In this document: positions 1 to 10,460 of the stretch, piece by piece
How positions within the stretch are numbered: the first letter of the stretch is position 1
Layout of the letters: every line of letters begins with the position of its first letter
NCBI RefSeq assembly: GCF_023555375.1
Contig: NZ_JAJSEE010000003.1
Span: 62,001 to 126,000, forward strand
Source of the DNA: Guyparkeria hydrothermalis
GTDB taxonomy: Bacteria; Pseudomonadota; Gammaproteobacteria; Halothiobacillales; Halothiobacillaceae
Length of the DNA: 64,000 nucleotides
Direction of reading: 5' to 3'
Translations under genes and position numbers: made by a program
The notes under the pieces: generated by a model
Seen by the model: only the letters and a program-made list of their open reading frames with translations
Told to the model about the DNA's origin: nothing
Database searches by the model: none

Positions 1-559
1 TCTCCGGGGTGATGCGTGTCTCGGCGGCCAGGGGATGGCCGGGGGCGAGCACCAGCACCACCGGGTAATGGAACAAGGGCTCGAAGTGCAGCTCCGGGTC
101 GTCGACCGGATCGGAGCTGATCACGCCGTCGAGCTGACCGCGGCGCAGGGCGTCGATGGCATCGAAGCTGAACGACATCGACAGGTCGGTCTCGATCGAG
201 GGCCACTGCGCGCGGTAGTGCTCGAGGGTCGGGATCAGCCAGGTGAAGCAGGAGTGGCACTCCAGTGCCAGGAACAGCCGCCCGGTCGCCCCGCCGGCGA
301 TCTGGCGCAGGTCGCGGTCGAGCCGATCCACCTCGGGCAGCACGGTGTCCGCCGCGGCCAGCAGCCGTCGCCCGGCCTCGGTCAGTCGCATCGGGCGCGA
401 GCTGCGCGAGAACAGCGGCGTCTCGTAGTACGACTCCAGCGCACGGATCTGGTGCGACAGGGCCGACTGCGTCAGATGCAGTCGGTCGGCCGCCGCCGCC
501 AGCGAGCCGGTCTGCTCGATCGCGCGGATGGTCTTGAGGTGGCGCAGTTCCAGGAACAT
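1..559 (-). CDS. metR: LysR-family regulator MetR, C-terminal part outside the window
   Basis: MetR is a LysR-type activator of methionine synthesis genes (metE, metH and others) that uses homocysteine as co-effector. The reading frame starts at the ATG at 559 and runs off the left edge after about 186 codons. It begins MFLELRHLKTIRAIEQTGSL, a LysR winged helix, with LTQSALSHQIRALE as recognition helix. The effector domain carries LALECHSCFTWLIPTLEHY and LVLAPGHPLAAETRITPE, which closely match MetR rather than other LysR proteins. No methionine gene lies beside it in the window; the neighbour on its upstream side is gor, on the same strand, separated by a terminator. Identity as MetR is strong; its targets are inferred from the family only. 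Confidence 0.88.
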   Translation of the reverse strand, partial: MFLELRHLKTIRAIEQTGSLAAAADRLHLTQSALSHQIRALESYYETPLFSRSSRPMRLTEAGRRLLAAADTVLPEVDRLDRDLRQIAGGATGRLFLALECHSCFTWLIPTLEHYRAQWPSIETDLSMSFSFDAIDALRRGQLDGVISSDPVDDPELHFEPLFHYPVVLVLAPGHPLAAETRITPE

Positions 560-576
560 GGGTGTTGCCTTCGCTC

Positions 577-614
577 AAAAAAATTGGCCGACCGGGTTGT
601 CCCGCGCCGGCCAA
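577..614 (-). terminator. Rho-independent terminator after gor
   Basis: Read on the minus strand, TTGGCCG (614-608) pairs with CGGCCAA (590-584) and is followed by seven T residues (583-577). It sits 30 bases after the gor stop codon and just before metR, so it should end gor transcription and isolate metR. Confidence 0.8.
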
Positions 615-643
615 TGGGGTTGCGTGGCGAGTGGCTGTCGCGG

Positions 644-2008
644 TCAGTCCCGCGGGGTCTTCAGGGTCACCAGCTCCTCGGCCGAAGTCGGGTGCAGGGC
701 GACGGTGTCGTCGAACTGGCCCTTGGTCAGGCCAGCCTTCACCGCGACGGCGAAGCCCTGCAGCATCTCGTCGGCGCCGTCGCCGACGATGTGCAGGCCG
801 GCGACGCGCTCTTCCTTGCCGACGCAGACGAGCTTCATCGCCGTCTTGAAGCCGTGCGAGGAGAGCGCGTAGCGCATCGGCGTGAAGGTGGTCTCGTAGA
901 CCGTCACCAGCTTCTTCCCAAAGCGCTCGACCGCCTGCGGCTCGGTCAGGCCGACGGTGCCCAGTGCCGGGTGGGCAAAGACCACCGTCGGGATGGTCTC
1001 GTACTCGAGGTGCGCGTCGTTCTGGCCGTCGAACAGGCGATCGGACAGGCGGCGACCCGCGGCGATGGCCACCGGCGTGAGCGGGTACTTGCCGATGATG
1101 TCGCCGATCGCGTAGATGCCGGGAACATTCGTGTTCTGGTAGGCATCGACCGGGATCATGCCGTTTTTCTCCACCTCAACGCCGGCCTTGTCCAGCCCGA
1201 TGTCGTCGGTGTTCGGCTTGCGGCCGACCGCCCAGATCACCTGGTCGAACGGGCCGAGTGTCTCGCCGTCCGCACCGTGGATGATCGTGCCCTCGTCGGT
1301 CTTCTCCAGCTTCGAGACCTTGTACGGCAGGTGGGTCTTGATGCCCATCTGGTGCAGGTTCTCGGTGGCCGTCTCGCGGATCAGCGGATCGAACGGCGCA
1401 AGCACCGTGTCGAGCATGTCGAGCAGGGTCACCTCGCTACCCAGTGAGCGCAGCACGCCGGCGAGCTCCACGCCGATGTAGCCGCCGCCGATCACGGCGG
1501 TGCACTCGGGCAGTTCGTCGAGCTCGAAGAAGCCGTCGGAGGTGATGCCGTGCTCGGCCCCCGGTACCGGCGGCACCAGCGGGCGGCCCCCGGTGGAGAT
1601 CACGATGTGGTCGGCGGTGTAGGTGGTGCCGTCGACATCCACCTTGTTGTCGCCGGCCAGACGGCCGTAGCCCTCGAGCACCTCGAGGTCGAGGTCCTTG
1701 GCGTAACCGTTCCAGAAGTTCGTGATGCCGGCGATGAACTCGCGGCGCTTTTTGGTCAGCGTGCCGAAGTCCACCGTGCCCGGGGCCTCGGGGAAGCCCC
1801 AGTCGACGGCGTCGGCCCGATCGTGGGCGAGGTTGGCGGCGTACCACATGACCTTCTTCGGCACGCAGCCGACGTTGACGCAGGTGCCACCGAGCGCGGT
1901 GGGCTCGACCACGGCGACGCGCTTGCCGTGCTGGGACGCGCGTTCGGCGACCGCGAGGCCGCCGGAGCCGCCGCCGAGGACGATCATGTCGAAATGCTTG
2001 CCACTCAT
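644..2008 (-). CDS. gor: Glutathione-disulfide reductase
   Basis: A cytosolic flavoprotein that reduces glutathione disulfide with NADPH. The 454-residue length is normal for the family. Visible are the N-terminal FAD-binding GGGSGG (12-17), the redox-active pair in GGTCVNVGC (C43, C48), a second nucleotide-binding fold at [14 protein letters not shown], and the C-terminal HPTSAEE with the catalytic base (H439). The start at 2008 has a GGAGG site 6 bases upstream. Upstream on the same strand is a peroxiredoxin-glutaredoxin fusion that consumes glutathione, so the two genes form a peroxide-defence pair in which Gor regenerates the reductant. The 169-base gap between them contains a large inverted repeat. 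Confidence 0.95.
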   Translation of the reverse strand: MSGKHFDMIVLGGGSGGLAVAERASQHGKRVAVVEPTALGGTCVNVGCVPKKVMWYAANLAHDRADAVDWGFPEAPGTVDFGTLTKKRREFIAGITNFWNGYAKDLDLEVLEGYGRLAGDNKVDVDGTTYTADHIVISTGGRPLVPPVPGAEHGITSDGFFELDELPECTAVIGGGYIGVELAGVLRSLGSEVTLLDMLDTVLAPFDPLIRETATENLHQMGIKTHLPYKVSKLEKTDEGTIIHGADGETLGPFDQVIWAVGRKPNTDDIGLDKAGVEVEKNGMIPVDAYQNTNVPGIYAIGDIIGKYPLTPVAIAAGRRLSDRLFDGQNDAHLEYETIPTVVFAHPALGTVGLTEPQAVERFGKKLVTVYETTFTPMRYALSSHGFKTAMKLVCVGKEERVAGLHIVGDGADEMLQGFAVAVKAGLTKGQFDDTVALHPTSAEELVTLKTPRD

Positions 2009-2071
2009 GGATGCCTCCAGAAAGGGATATCGAATAAGGGGGCGGGCGTCGTGCCCCTCGTGGTGTCAATG

Positions 2072-2133
2072 CGGCTTTCGGCTGCCGGGCCATCACCGGG
2101 TCATCGTGGTGAGGGCGGGGCAGTCGAAAGCCG
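2072..2133. repeat. Inverted repeat between the Prx-Grx gene and gor
   Basis: Arms 2072-2086 and 2119-2133 pair over 15 bases with one G-T exception, around a 32-base centre. A second small palindrome, CCCGGG-TT-GCCCGGG, follows at about 2135-2150. There is no T-tract on either side, so this looks like an RNA structure or processing/attenuation site in the leader of gor rather than a clear terminator. Function unknown. Confidence 0.5.
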
Positions 2134-2177
2134 ACCCGGGTTGCCCGGGCCGGAGTTGGCGTCGGCCTGAACGGCGA

Positions 2178-2918
2178 TCAGTAGCCGTTCTGCTTCAGCC
2201 AGGTCTCGACTTCCTCGCTGCCGCCGACGTGCTTGCCGTCGATGTAGCACTGCGGCACGGTCTCGGTCTGGGCAACCGCACGCAGGGCGCGCAGGTTCAC
2301 GTCGTCACCGACGACGATCTCGTCGAACTCCAGTTCCGCGTCGTGCAGCATGCCCTTGGCGCGGGCGCAGAACGGGCAGCCCTTGCGGGTGAACAGCATG
2401 ATCGAGTGCGGCTTCTTGGCGTTGGGTGCCAGCCAGTCGAGCATGGTGTCGGCGTCGGAGACCTCGTAGGGGTCGCCCGGCTTCTCCGGCTCGATGAACA
2501 TCTTCTCGACCGTGCCGTCCTTGACCAGCATGGAGTAGCGCCAGGAGCGCTTGCCGAAGCCCAGGTCGTCCTTGTCGACCAGCATGCCCATGCCCTCGGT
2601 GAAGTCACCGTTGCCGTCCGGGATGAAGCGGATGCGGTCGGCGTCCTGGTCCAGGGCCCACTCGTTCATGACGAAGGCATCGTTGACCGAGATGCAGACG
2701 ATCTCGTCGACGCCGTGCTTCTTGAATACCGGCGCCAGCTCGTTGAAGCGCGGCACGTGGCTCGACGAGCAGGTCGGGGTGAAAGCGCCCGGCAGGGAGA
2801 AGACGGCGACGGTCTTGCCCTTGAAGATCTCGTCGGTGGTCACGTTGACCCAGTCGTGGTCCTGGCGGGTGCGGAAGGTGACGTTGGGTACCTTCTGGCC
2901 TTCACGATTCTCGAGCAT
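2178..2918 (-). CDS. Hybrid peroxiredoxin-glutaredoxin (Prx5-Grx fusion)
   Basis: A glutathione-dependent peroxidase in which a peroxiredoxin-5 domain is fused to its own glutaredoxin, as in Haemophilus and several marine and sulfur bacteria. The Prx domain (about 1-165) has the peroxidatic motif PGAFTPTC (C50). The Grx domain (about 172-246) has the active site GCPFC (C181, C184) and the glutathione-binding [14 protein letters not shown]. The frame is open further upstream, but the start at 2918 is chosen because AGGAGA lies 7 bases before it and the sequence upstream shows no conserved domain. The product is 246 residues. Electrons flow from NADPH through Gor (next gene) to glutathione, the Grx domain and the Prx domain. 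An OxyR-like operator lies about 236 bases upstream. Confidence 0.94.
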   Translation of the reverse strand: MLENREGQKVPNVTFRTRQDHDWVNVTTDEIFKGKTVAVFSLPGAFTPTCSSSHVPRFNELAPVFKKHGVDEIVCISVNDAFVMNEWALDQDADRIRFIPDGNGDFTEGMGMLVDKDDLGFGKRSWRYSMLVKDGTVEKMFIEPEKPGDPYEVSDADTMLDWLAPNAKKPHSIMLFTRKGCPFCARAKGMLHDAELEFDEIVVGDDVNLRALRAVAQTETVPQCYIDGKHVGGSEEVETWLKQNGY

Positions 2919-3153
2919 GCAAAGTCTCCTTATATCGGTGAGAGGAAAAACGGGACGAAAGAATCCGACCGGGCCGCGCCGCGAAGGTCGGGCAACCCGG
3001 TGCTCGGAAACTCTGGGGTCGAAACCCGCAAATGCAATGCCTCCGGGGCCCCGGCAGTGCCTGGGGAAGGCCCGGGAACATGCCCCGCGGGCATGCTCCG
3101 ACGGCATTGCTATGAATGGGTTTCAGCTTAGTCGAGGGTTTCGATCAAGGGAA

Positions 3154-3190
3154 ATAGAATTTCCCGATCTTTTTGATAGCGGTTGGCTAT
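3154..3190 (-). promoter_or_regulatory. OxyR-like operator (four ATAG/CTAT elements at 7-base spacing)
   Basis: The E. coli OxyR site is ATAG-N7-CTAT-N7-ATAG-N7-CTAT. Here ATAG (3154-3157), CGAT (3165-3168), ATAG (3176-3179) and CTAT (3187-3190) occur at exactly those intervals, with one base different from the ideal. The inner half is also a perfect 11-base inverted repeat (3170-3180 with 3186-3196). It lies in the 319-base gene-free stretch 2919-3237, upstream of the peroxiredoxin-glutaredoxin and gor genes on the minus strand. The fit between motif and gene function supports the call; binding is inferred. Nothing else was recognised in this gap. Confidence 0.62.
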
Positions 3191-3237
3191 CAAAAAGACG
3201 GTAACCAGCGGGGGGTGCCGGGGATCGAGCTGGCAGG

Positions 3238-4527
3238 TCAGTCGGTGGTGGGCAACTGCTCCAGCGCCCAGAGGGAATCGAGCGGCTCGCGGCGGCGGAT
3301 CTCGTGGCAGGTACCGCCGTCGACCAGCACCTCGGCCGGGCGGGGTCGGGTGTTGTAGTTCGAGGCCATGGAAAAGCCGTAGGCGCCCGCGCCCAGCACG
3401 GCGAGCAGGTCGCCCTCGGCCAGATCCATCGCGCGCTCGTGGCCGAGGAAGTCGCCGGTCTCGCAGATCGGGCCGACGATCTCCCAGGTGCCGGGCTGGC
3501 GTTCGCCGGGGGCCTGTCCCGCGGGCACGATCGCCATGTCGCTGCCGTACAGTGCCGGGCGCATCAGGTCGTTCATGGCCGCGTCGACGATGGCGAACGA
3601 CTTGTGCTCGCCGGGCTTGAGGTACTCGACCCGGGTGAGCAGCGCACCGGCCGGGCCGGCGATGAAACGGCCCGGCTCGATCCAGATGGGCAGCTCGCGG
3701 GCCAGCGGGTCGGCGTCGACCACCGAGCGGATCGCCTCGATCCAGTCGGCGGCTGCCGGCGGGGTCTCGTCGGTGTAGCGGATGCCGAGCCCGCCCCCGA
3801 GGTCGAGGTGTTCGAGCGTGATGCCGCGCTCGGCCAGGCGGTGGGCGAGCGCCATCACGCGCTCGGCGGCATCGCGGAACGGGCTGACGTCGGTCAGTTG
3901 CGAGCCGATGTGGCAGTCGATGCCCGTGACCTCGAGTGCCGGGTGGGCATGGGCCCATTCATAGAGAGGCAGCGCGTCGTCGATGGCGATGCCGAACTTG
4001 TTGTCCTTGAGCCCGGTGGAGATGTAGGGGTGGGTGCGGGCATCGACGTCCGGATTGACGCGAAGGGAAATCGGCGCTTTTTGCTGCATTTCGCTAGCGA
4101 TTTCGGCAATTCGACGCAATTCCGCCTCGGACTCGACGTTCAGGCAGCCGATGCCGGCCTCGAGCGCGCCCTGGATCTCGGCGGCTGACTTGCCCACGCC
4201 GGAGAACACCGTTCGGCCGGGGTCGCCGCCGGCGGCCATGACCCGCGCCAGCTCGCCGTAGGAGACGATGTCGAAGCCGGCCCCCAGGCGGGCGAGCACG
4301 CTGAGGATGCCGATGTTGCTGTTGGCCTTGACCGCGTAGCAGATGCGGTGGGCACGCTCGCCGAAGGCCTCGCTCAGCGCGCGGTAGGCCGATTCGATCG
4401 CCGCACGCGAGTAGACGTAGGTGGGCGAGTTGTAGCGTGCCACGATCTCGCTGGCGTCGACCTGTTCGATCTGCAGGTCGCCGGCGTCGTTGCGGGAGAA
4501 GAAGGGGGGCAGGTCGCTCTGGGGCAC
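3238..4527 (-). CDS. lysA: Diaminopimelate decarboxylase
   Basis: A PLP enzyme that makes L-lysine from meso-diaminopimelate, the last step of the pathway. The 429 residues show the alanine-racemase-type barrel with the PLP lysine in CYAVKANSN (K67), the HIGSQ loop, the glycine-rich GGGLGI, the phosphate-binding EPGRFI, and the C-terminal CETGDFL with the substrate Cys. Only 14 bases separate its start from the stop of lptM, so the two are probably co-transcribed from rsmB or from a promoter in front of lptM. The lptM-lysA pairing is a conserved gammaproteobacterial arrangement. Confidence 0.96.
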   Translation of the reverse strand: MPQSDLPPFFSRNDAGDLQIEQVDASEIVARYNSPTYVYSRAAIESAYRALSEAFGERAHRICYAVKANSNIGILSVLARLGAGFDIVSYGELARVMAAGGDPGRTVFSGVGKSAAEIQGALEAGIGCLNVESEAELRRIAEIASEMQQKAPISLRVNPDVDARTHPYISTGLKDNKFGIAIDDALPLYEWAHAHPALEVTGIDCHIGSQLTDVSPFRDAAERVMALAHRLAERGITLEHLDLGGGLGIRYTDETPPAAADWIEAIRSVVDADPLARELPIWIEPGRFIAGPAGALLTRVEYLKPGEHKSFAIVDAAMNDLMRPALYGSDMAIVPAGQAPGERQPGTWEIVGPICETGDFLGHERAMDLAEGDLLAVLGAGAYGFSMASNYNTRPRPAEVLVDGGTCHEIRRREPLDSLWALEQLPTTD

Positions 4528-4541
4528 GGTGGGGCTCCGGG

Positions 4542-4718
4542 TCAGTCCTGGTCGGTGTTGGTGGTCTCGGCGTCGGCGCGCGCGTCGGTCTCGGCCGACG
4601 GCGCGTCGTCCGGGAGGTGGAGCGGGCCTTTCTGGCCACAGCCGGCCAGCAGCGTGGCCAGCAGGAAGCCGGCGCCGAGGTGGCGGGCCAGCGTCGGGAT
4701 CGATGAGGCGCGTTGCAT
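4542..4718 (-). CDS. lptM: LPS translocon maturation chaperone LptM (YifL-like small lipoprotein)
   Basis: A tiny outer-membrane lipoprotein that in E. coli promotes correct disulfide formation in LptD. Its signature, a lipobox followed at once by CGQKGPLHLP, is present (lipid-attached C27), and the rest is a short acidic, unstructured tail. The frame could begin at 4796, but the ATG at 4718 gives a normal lipoprotein signal peptide and has a GGAG site, giving 58 residues. It lies between rsmB and lysA on the same strand. Confidence 0.88.
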   Translation of the reverse strand: MQRASSIPTLARHLGAGFLLATLLAGCGQKGPLHLPDDAPSAETDARADAETTNTDQD

Positions 4719-4802
4719 GCGGACTCCGGGGCCGCTCAGGGCCGTTGTTGCAGCGTGTTCGGGTTGGTTTCGATGGGCTCGATTATGCCTGAACATGCGC
4801 CT

Positions 4803-6134
4803 TCAGGCCGTCGGTTGCTCGTCGGGTGCCTGCACGCAGGCGATAAAAAAGCCGTCGCAACCGTGCCGGTCGGGCCGCAGGCGGATCCATCCGGCGGGCG
4901 TCACGGCGTCGTCCGGCAGGCCGTCGAGGGCGGGCCGGGTAGCGTGCCAGCCGGGGTGGCGGGCGAGAAAGTCCTCGACGATGGCCTCGTTCTCCACGGG
5001 CCACAGGCTGCAGGTGGCGTACACCAGCCGCCCGCCGGGGCGCGTGGCGTTGGCGGCCTGCTCGAGCAGCCGTCGTTGCGTGTCGGCCAGGCCCGCCCAG
5101 TCGATGCGTGCCCAGCGCAATTCCGGGTGGCGGCGCCAGGTGCCCGAGCCGCTGCAGGGGGCGTCGACCAACACCCGGTCGAAGCCGGACAGATCCGCCG
5201 GCAGGGGGCGGGTGGCGTCCAGTGCCCGCTGGTCGAGGCGCGTGTCGCCGTGACGTGCGGCGCGCCGGGCCAATCGCTCGAGCCGTTCGGCATGCAGATC
5301 GCAGGCGGTCAGCGCCAGATCCCCGCGCGCCTCGTCGAGCAGGCCGAGGCTCTTGCCGCCGGCGCCGGCACACAGATCGAGCACCCGCTCGCCCGGCCGG
5401 GCCTCGAGGGCGCGCACCACCCATTGGCTGCCGGCGTCCTGGACCTCGAAGCCACCGGCCTCGAAGGCCGGCAGGCGGGTCAGGCGCGCCGGGCGCCCGA
5501 GGCGAAGACCCAGTGGCAAGCCGGCGATGGGGGTCGCCTCGATGTCGGCCTCGGCCAGTTCGCCGATCAGCGCGTCGCGATCCGCGTGGCGCGGGTTGGC
5601 GTGCAGGTCCACCGGCGCGCGGGCGTCCAGCGCCCGGGCGAGGGTGTCGGGATCGTCGGGCTGCCAGGCTCGCCATTGGCCGGCGGCGGCTGCCGACAGG
5701 TTGAAGCGGACGTCGTCCGGCAATTGGTCGAACGGCTCGGCGGCTCGTGCGGCGAGCCGGGTGGTCGTCTCGGCCGCCAGTCCGGCTGCCTCGGCGAGTA
5801 CCGGGTCGAGGGCGTCGGCCAGCGATAGCGCGGCGGCGAGTCGGGCGGCCATGCTCGGCGCGTCGTCATCGAGTAGCCAGTCGAGCACCCGCCGCTGGCG
5901 CAGCACGAACAGGGTCAGCTCGCGGACCCGTTCGCGATCGCGTCGCCCCATCTTGCGCCGGGCGGCCAGCTCGCGCTGCAGGCTGCGGTCGGCCGGCAGT
6001 CCCTCCTCGGTAATGCGCTCGAGCAGTTCCGCGGCCAGGTGCAGTTGCGCGGGGAAGGTCCGGCCGCGAGGCAGGTCGGGCCTCGGCCAGTCTCCGCCGG
6101 CCGGCGATGGATGGGTCGGGGTGGGGTGGGTCAT
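4803..6134 (-). CDS. rsmB: RsmB/NOP-family rRNA (cytosine-C5) methyltransferase
   Basis: Probably methylates C967 of 16S rRNA using S-adenosylmethionine. The 443 residues have a helical N-terminal RNA-binding region (about 30-170) and a Rossmann methyltransferase domain with the SAM loop DLCAGAGGKS (253-262). The two family cysteines are in DAPCSGSG (C327) and YATCSLWPVENE (C375), the release and nucleophile cysteines of RNA m5C enzymes. The N-terminal part is less NusB-like than in E. coli RsmB, so another NOP-family specificity is possible. It precedes lptM by 84 bases on the same strand. No fmt gene adjoins it, unlike in E. coli. Confidence 0.85.
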   Translation of the reverse strand: MTHPTPTHPSPAGGDWPRPDLPRGRTFPAQLHLAAELLERITEEGLPADRSLQRELAARRKMGRRDRERVRELTLFVLRQRRVLDWLLDDDAPSMAARLAAALSLADALDPVLAEAAGLAAETTTRLAARAAEPFDQLPDDVRFNLSAAAAGQWRAWQPDDPDTLARALDARAPVDLHANPRHADRDALIGELAEADIEATPIAGLPLGLRLGRPARLTRLPAFEAGGFEVQDAGSQWVVRALEARPGERVLDLCAGAGGKSLGLLDEARGDLALTACDLHAERLERLARRAARHGDTRLDQRALDATRPLPADLSGFDRVLVDAPCSGSGTWRRHPELRWARIDWAGLADTQRRLLEQAANATRPGGRLVYATCSLWPVENEAIVEDFLARHPGWHATRPALDGLPDDAVTPAGWIRLRPDRHGCDGFFIACVQAPDEQPTA

Positions 6135-6153
6135 GGGCTCGGCGGTCGCTTAA

Positions 6154-6243
6154 GGAAACTCTGCATGATGCGATGGCATCTCTGGCGTGGCGGGTCGTTC
6201 GTGATCATGGCGTCGTCGCCGACGTGCCGGTAGTCACGGCAAG
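6154..6243 (+). mobile_element. Truncated copy of the 266-bp palindromic (MITE-like) element
   Basis: Starts GGAAACTCTGCATGATGCG and follows the left 90 bases of the element at 56926-57191, including the shared GTCGTTCGTGATCA region and a following GTGCCGGT block. The right half and the second terminal repeat are absent. It lies between the divergent rsmB and ybfF genes. Just downstream, GGTGCCGC (6246-6253) and GCGGCACC (6272-6279) form a separate stem. Confidence 0.6.
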
Positions 6244-6377
6244 ACGGTGCCGCACCGGGGGCGGACGCGGCGCGGCACCGGGTCCCTGCGGCCCTTCCCG
6301 GCGCGTTTGGTAGTATCTCACGATCTCGCATGCCCCCGATTGGGGGCCGATTTCATTAATAGGACCATGTCATTTCA

Positions 6378-7220
6378 ATGAGCACGCAAGCAACAGAGGC
6401 GGCAAAAGGGGCGCCGAACGCGGCGGTCGACCTGCACTTCGAGGAGCGTGGTGGCGGTCTGCCGGTCATCATCATGCACGGCCTGTTCGGTTCGCTGTCC
6501 AACTGGCGCGGCATTGCCCAGTCGTTGAGCGCGAACTACCGCGTCATCAACGTCGACCTGCGCAACCACGGCCGGTCGCCCCACGCCCCCGGTCTCTCTT
6601 ACGAGGCGATGGCCAACGACGTTCTCGCGGTGATGGATCGGCTCGGGGTCGAGCGCGCCCACCTGATCGGCCACTCGCTGGGCGGCAAGCTCGGCATGGT
6701 GCTGGCGGACCGTCACCCCGAGCGGGTCGCGCGACTGGCCGTGGTCGATATCGCGCCGAAGTGGTACCCGCCCTGGCACAAGGACGTCTTCGCCGCGCTG
6801 GATGCCGTCGACCTCCAGGCGCTCGAGTCGCGTGAGCAGGCGCGCCAGCAGATGGCCGCGCACGTGTTCGAGCCCGAGGTGCGCGCCTTCCTCGCCGCGA
6901 ATCTCGAGCAGGTCGACGGACAGTGGCGCTGGCGGTTCAATCTGCCCGAGCTCAAGGCCGCCTACGAGCAGACCTCGGACATGCCGGCGCTGTCGGGCTT
7001 CTACCTGGGGCCGGCGTTGTTCATTCGCGGTGCCCAGTCGGCCTACATCGAGGCCGGCGACGAGGAGCGTATCGCCCGCGATTTCCCGCAGAGCTGCATC
7101 GTCACGCTGGAGCGGGCGCGCCACTGGCCGCACATCGAGGACACGGCCGGGTTCCTCGACGCCGTCACGCGCTTCTTCGCCCACGGCTGCCAGGATTTCC
7201 CGGCGCGTCCGATCGGCTGA
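6378..7220 (+). CDS. ybfF: Alpha/beta-hydrolase, YbfF-like esterase
   Basis: A cytosolic serine esterase of the YbfF group; the natural substrate is unclear (E. coli YbfF hydrolyses acyl esters including acyl-CoA). The 280 residues show the oxyanion-loop motif MHGLFGS near 34, VDLRNHGRSPH, the nucleophile elbow GHSLGG (S100), and a C-terminal histidine in ARHWPHIED (about 249-252). It stands alone, divergent from rsmB. A GCCCCC-GATT-GGGGGC hairpin lies about 35 bases before the start, within the leader. The region after the gene is the regulatory RNA locus. Confidence 0.85.
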   Translation: MSTQATEAAKGAPNAAVDLHFEERGGGLPVIIMHGLFGSLSNWRGIAQSLSANYRVINVDLRNHGRSPHAPGLSYEAMANDVLAVMDRLGVERAHLIGHSLGGKLGMVLADRHPERVARLAVVDIAPKWYPPWHKDVFAALDAVDLQALESREQARQQMAAHVFEPEVRAFLAANLEQVDGQWRWRFNLPELKAAYEQTSDMPALSGFYLGPALFIRGAQSAYIEAGDEERIARDFPQSCIVTLERARHWPHIEDTAGFLDAVTRFFAHGCQDFPARPIG

Positions 7221-7239
7221 CGGGGTCCGGCGAGCCGTT

Positions 7240-7278
7240 TGTAGGAAAATTCCTACAAGAGAAATGGAAAATTCCTAC
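7240..7278 (+). promoter_or_regulatory. GacA/UvrY-type upstream activating site for the sponge RNA
   Basis: TGTAGG-AAAATT-CCTACA (7240-7257) is a perfect 18-base palindrome that fits the GacA/UvrY/LetA consensus TGTAAG-N6-CTTACA with one symmetrical change. The 13-base core GGAAAATTCCTAC recurs at 7266-7278, 22 bases (two helical turns) further on. Sites of this kind sit upstream of csrB/rsmZ genes, and a GGA-rich RNA locus follows here. The exact promoter boxes are not clear; the start of transcription is placed only roughly near 7310. Confidence 0.78.
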
Positions 7279-7309
7279 GAAACTTTCGGCGATTTCATCT
7301 ATTCACCGC

Positions 7310-7973
7310 GCGTTCCGGGGCGCATCATGCACCCGTGCTTGGATGCACGGGGCAGGAAGCCCACCCGGCCAGGAGGCCGAGGGATCGTACGGCGGACAGG
7401 AGGTCCGCGCAGGATGCACCGGCAGAGGATCTGCCAGACCGGGTGGTCGGGTTCGCCCGACGCGCGCACGGCGCTCTGTTAAGGAAGCGCACCGTAAACA
7501 ACCGGACCTCGGGATAGAGTCCAGGTTTTTTGCGGGCCGCCAGGAAGGCCGCGGCGCGTTCGGCAAGGATGCCGGGCCCGGTAACGGATCTAGCCAAGCG
7601 CCCAGGACGGGCGCTGCCACGGACGGCAAGGGACGATTCCGCGCAGGACGCGCGCCCGATGCAGGATGGCATCGCCGAAAAAAGACGGTGGTAGACGCCG
7701 GCAACAACAAGCAACCGCAGGAACGGTCAGCGGCGAGACAAGAAGCAACAGGACCGGCAACGGATTTGCCCTAGTCTCAGGGATAAGCACTCGCCACACC
7801 GGACCCAGGGATTGGGACCCACGACTCCGCGCAGGGACAACGCGCCGCATCCATGCCGCAAGGCAGGATTGTTTCCCGGCCAGGACGGCCCTTCTCCTTT
7901 TTCTTTCGTCCTCGACGAACCAACCCGATTTATCCGCAGCCACCCTCCGATCGATTCGGAACCGGGTGTTTTT
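7310..7973 (+). ncRNA. CsrB/RsmZ-type CsrA-sequestering RNA
   Basis: A gene-free stretch (7221-8145) holds about 29 GGA triplets between 7321 and 7890, many in loops of short GC stems: CCCGTGC-TTGGAT-GCACGGG (7332-7351), GCGGAC-AGGAG-GTCCGC (7392-7408), GGCAG-AGGAT-CTGCC (7421-7435), GGCA-AGGA-TGCC (7562-7573), AGCGCCC-AGGAC-GGGCGCT (7597-7615), CGCGC-AGGAC-GCGCG (7640-7654), CGATGC-AGGATG-GCATCG (7657-7674). This is the design of CsrB-family RNAs, which titrate the translational repressor CsrA/RsmA. A GacA-type palindrome lies upstream and a terminator ends it. The 5' end is approximate. A GGAC/GTCC hairpin followed by six T residues at about 7503-7531 could produce a shorter species. csrA itself is not in the window. 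The tail 7974-8145 shows nothing recognised. Confidence 0.88.
7941..7973 (+). terminator. Terminator of the sponge RNA
   Basis: CACCC-TCCGA (7941-7950), loop TCGAT, TCGGA (7956-7960), a three-base bulge, GGGTG (7964-7968), then five T residues (7969-7973). An earlier end at the T-rich stretch 7893-7906 is possible. Confidence 0.7.
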
Positions 7974-8145
7974 CGCGTGGGCGCGTTTCTTGGGATTGCA
8001 GTGATCACCAGATCGCGGCGGGCAGGCGCCCCAACGGTGGCGCCCCCCCCTATGCGTATTACGCGTCCGGCAAGGTGGGTGGGTTCCGGTGCGGTGGTGC
8101 TCCCTGGTGGCCTGTCTTCACGCGCCGGGGTAGACTGCGCCGGCC

Positions 8146-10367
<2,222 letters not shown>

Positions 10368-10460
10368 GCGTGCGTACCGAGATTGCCCGGGCTTGTGGCA
10401 TACTCCGGGGCTGTTTTAAAAACCATCTAGACGACACGAAAACCGGGAGCAACCACCACG

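Noticed and set aside
35-3131. Plus-strand frames across metR, gor and the Prx-Grx gene
   Set aside because: Antisense to genes with recognised active-site motifs; the translations are rich in Arg/His/Val and resemble no protein.
3170-3196. Perfect 11-base inverted repeat read as a terminator for lysA
   Set aside because: On both strands the T-run lies before the stem and the A-run after it, the reverse of a terminator. The ATAG/CTAT spacing fits an OxyR-type operator better.
7303-8008. Minus-strand frames of 93-135 codons and plus-strand frames over 7303-8008
   Set aside because: They cross a series of perfect GC hairpins with GGA loops and have no ribosome site or similarity; the sequence is better explained as a structured RNA.
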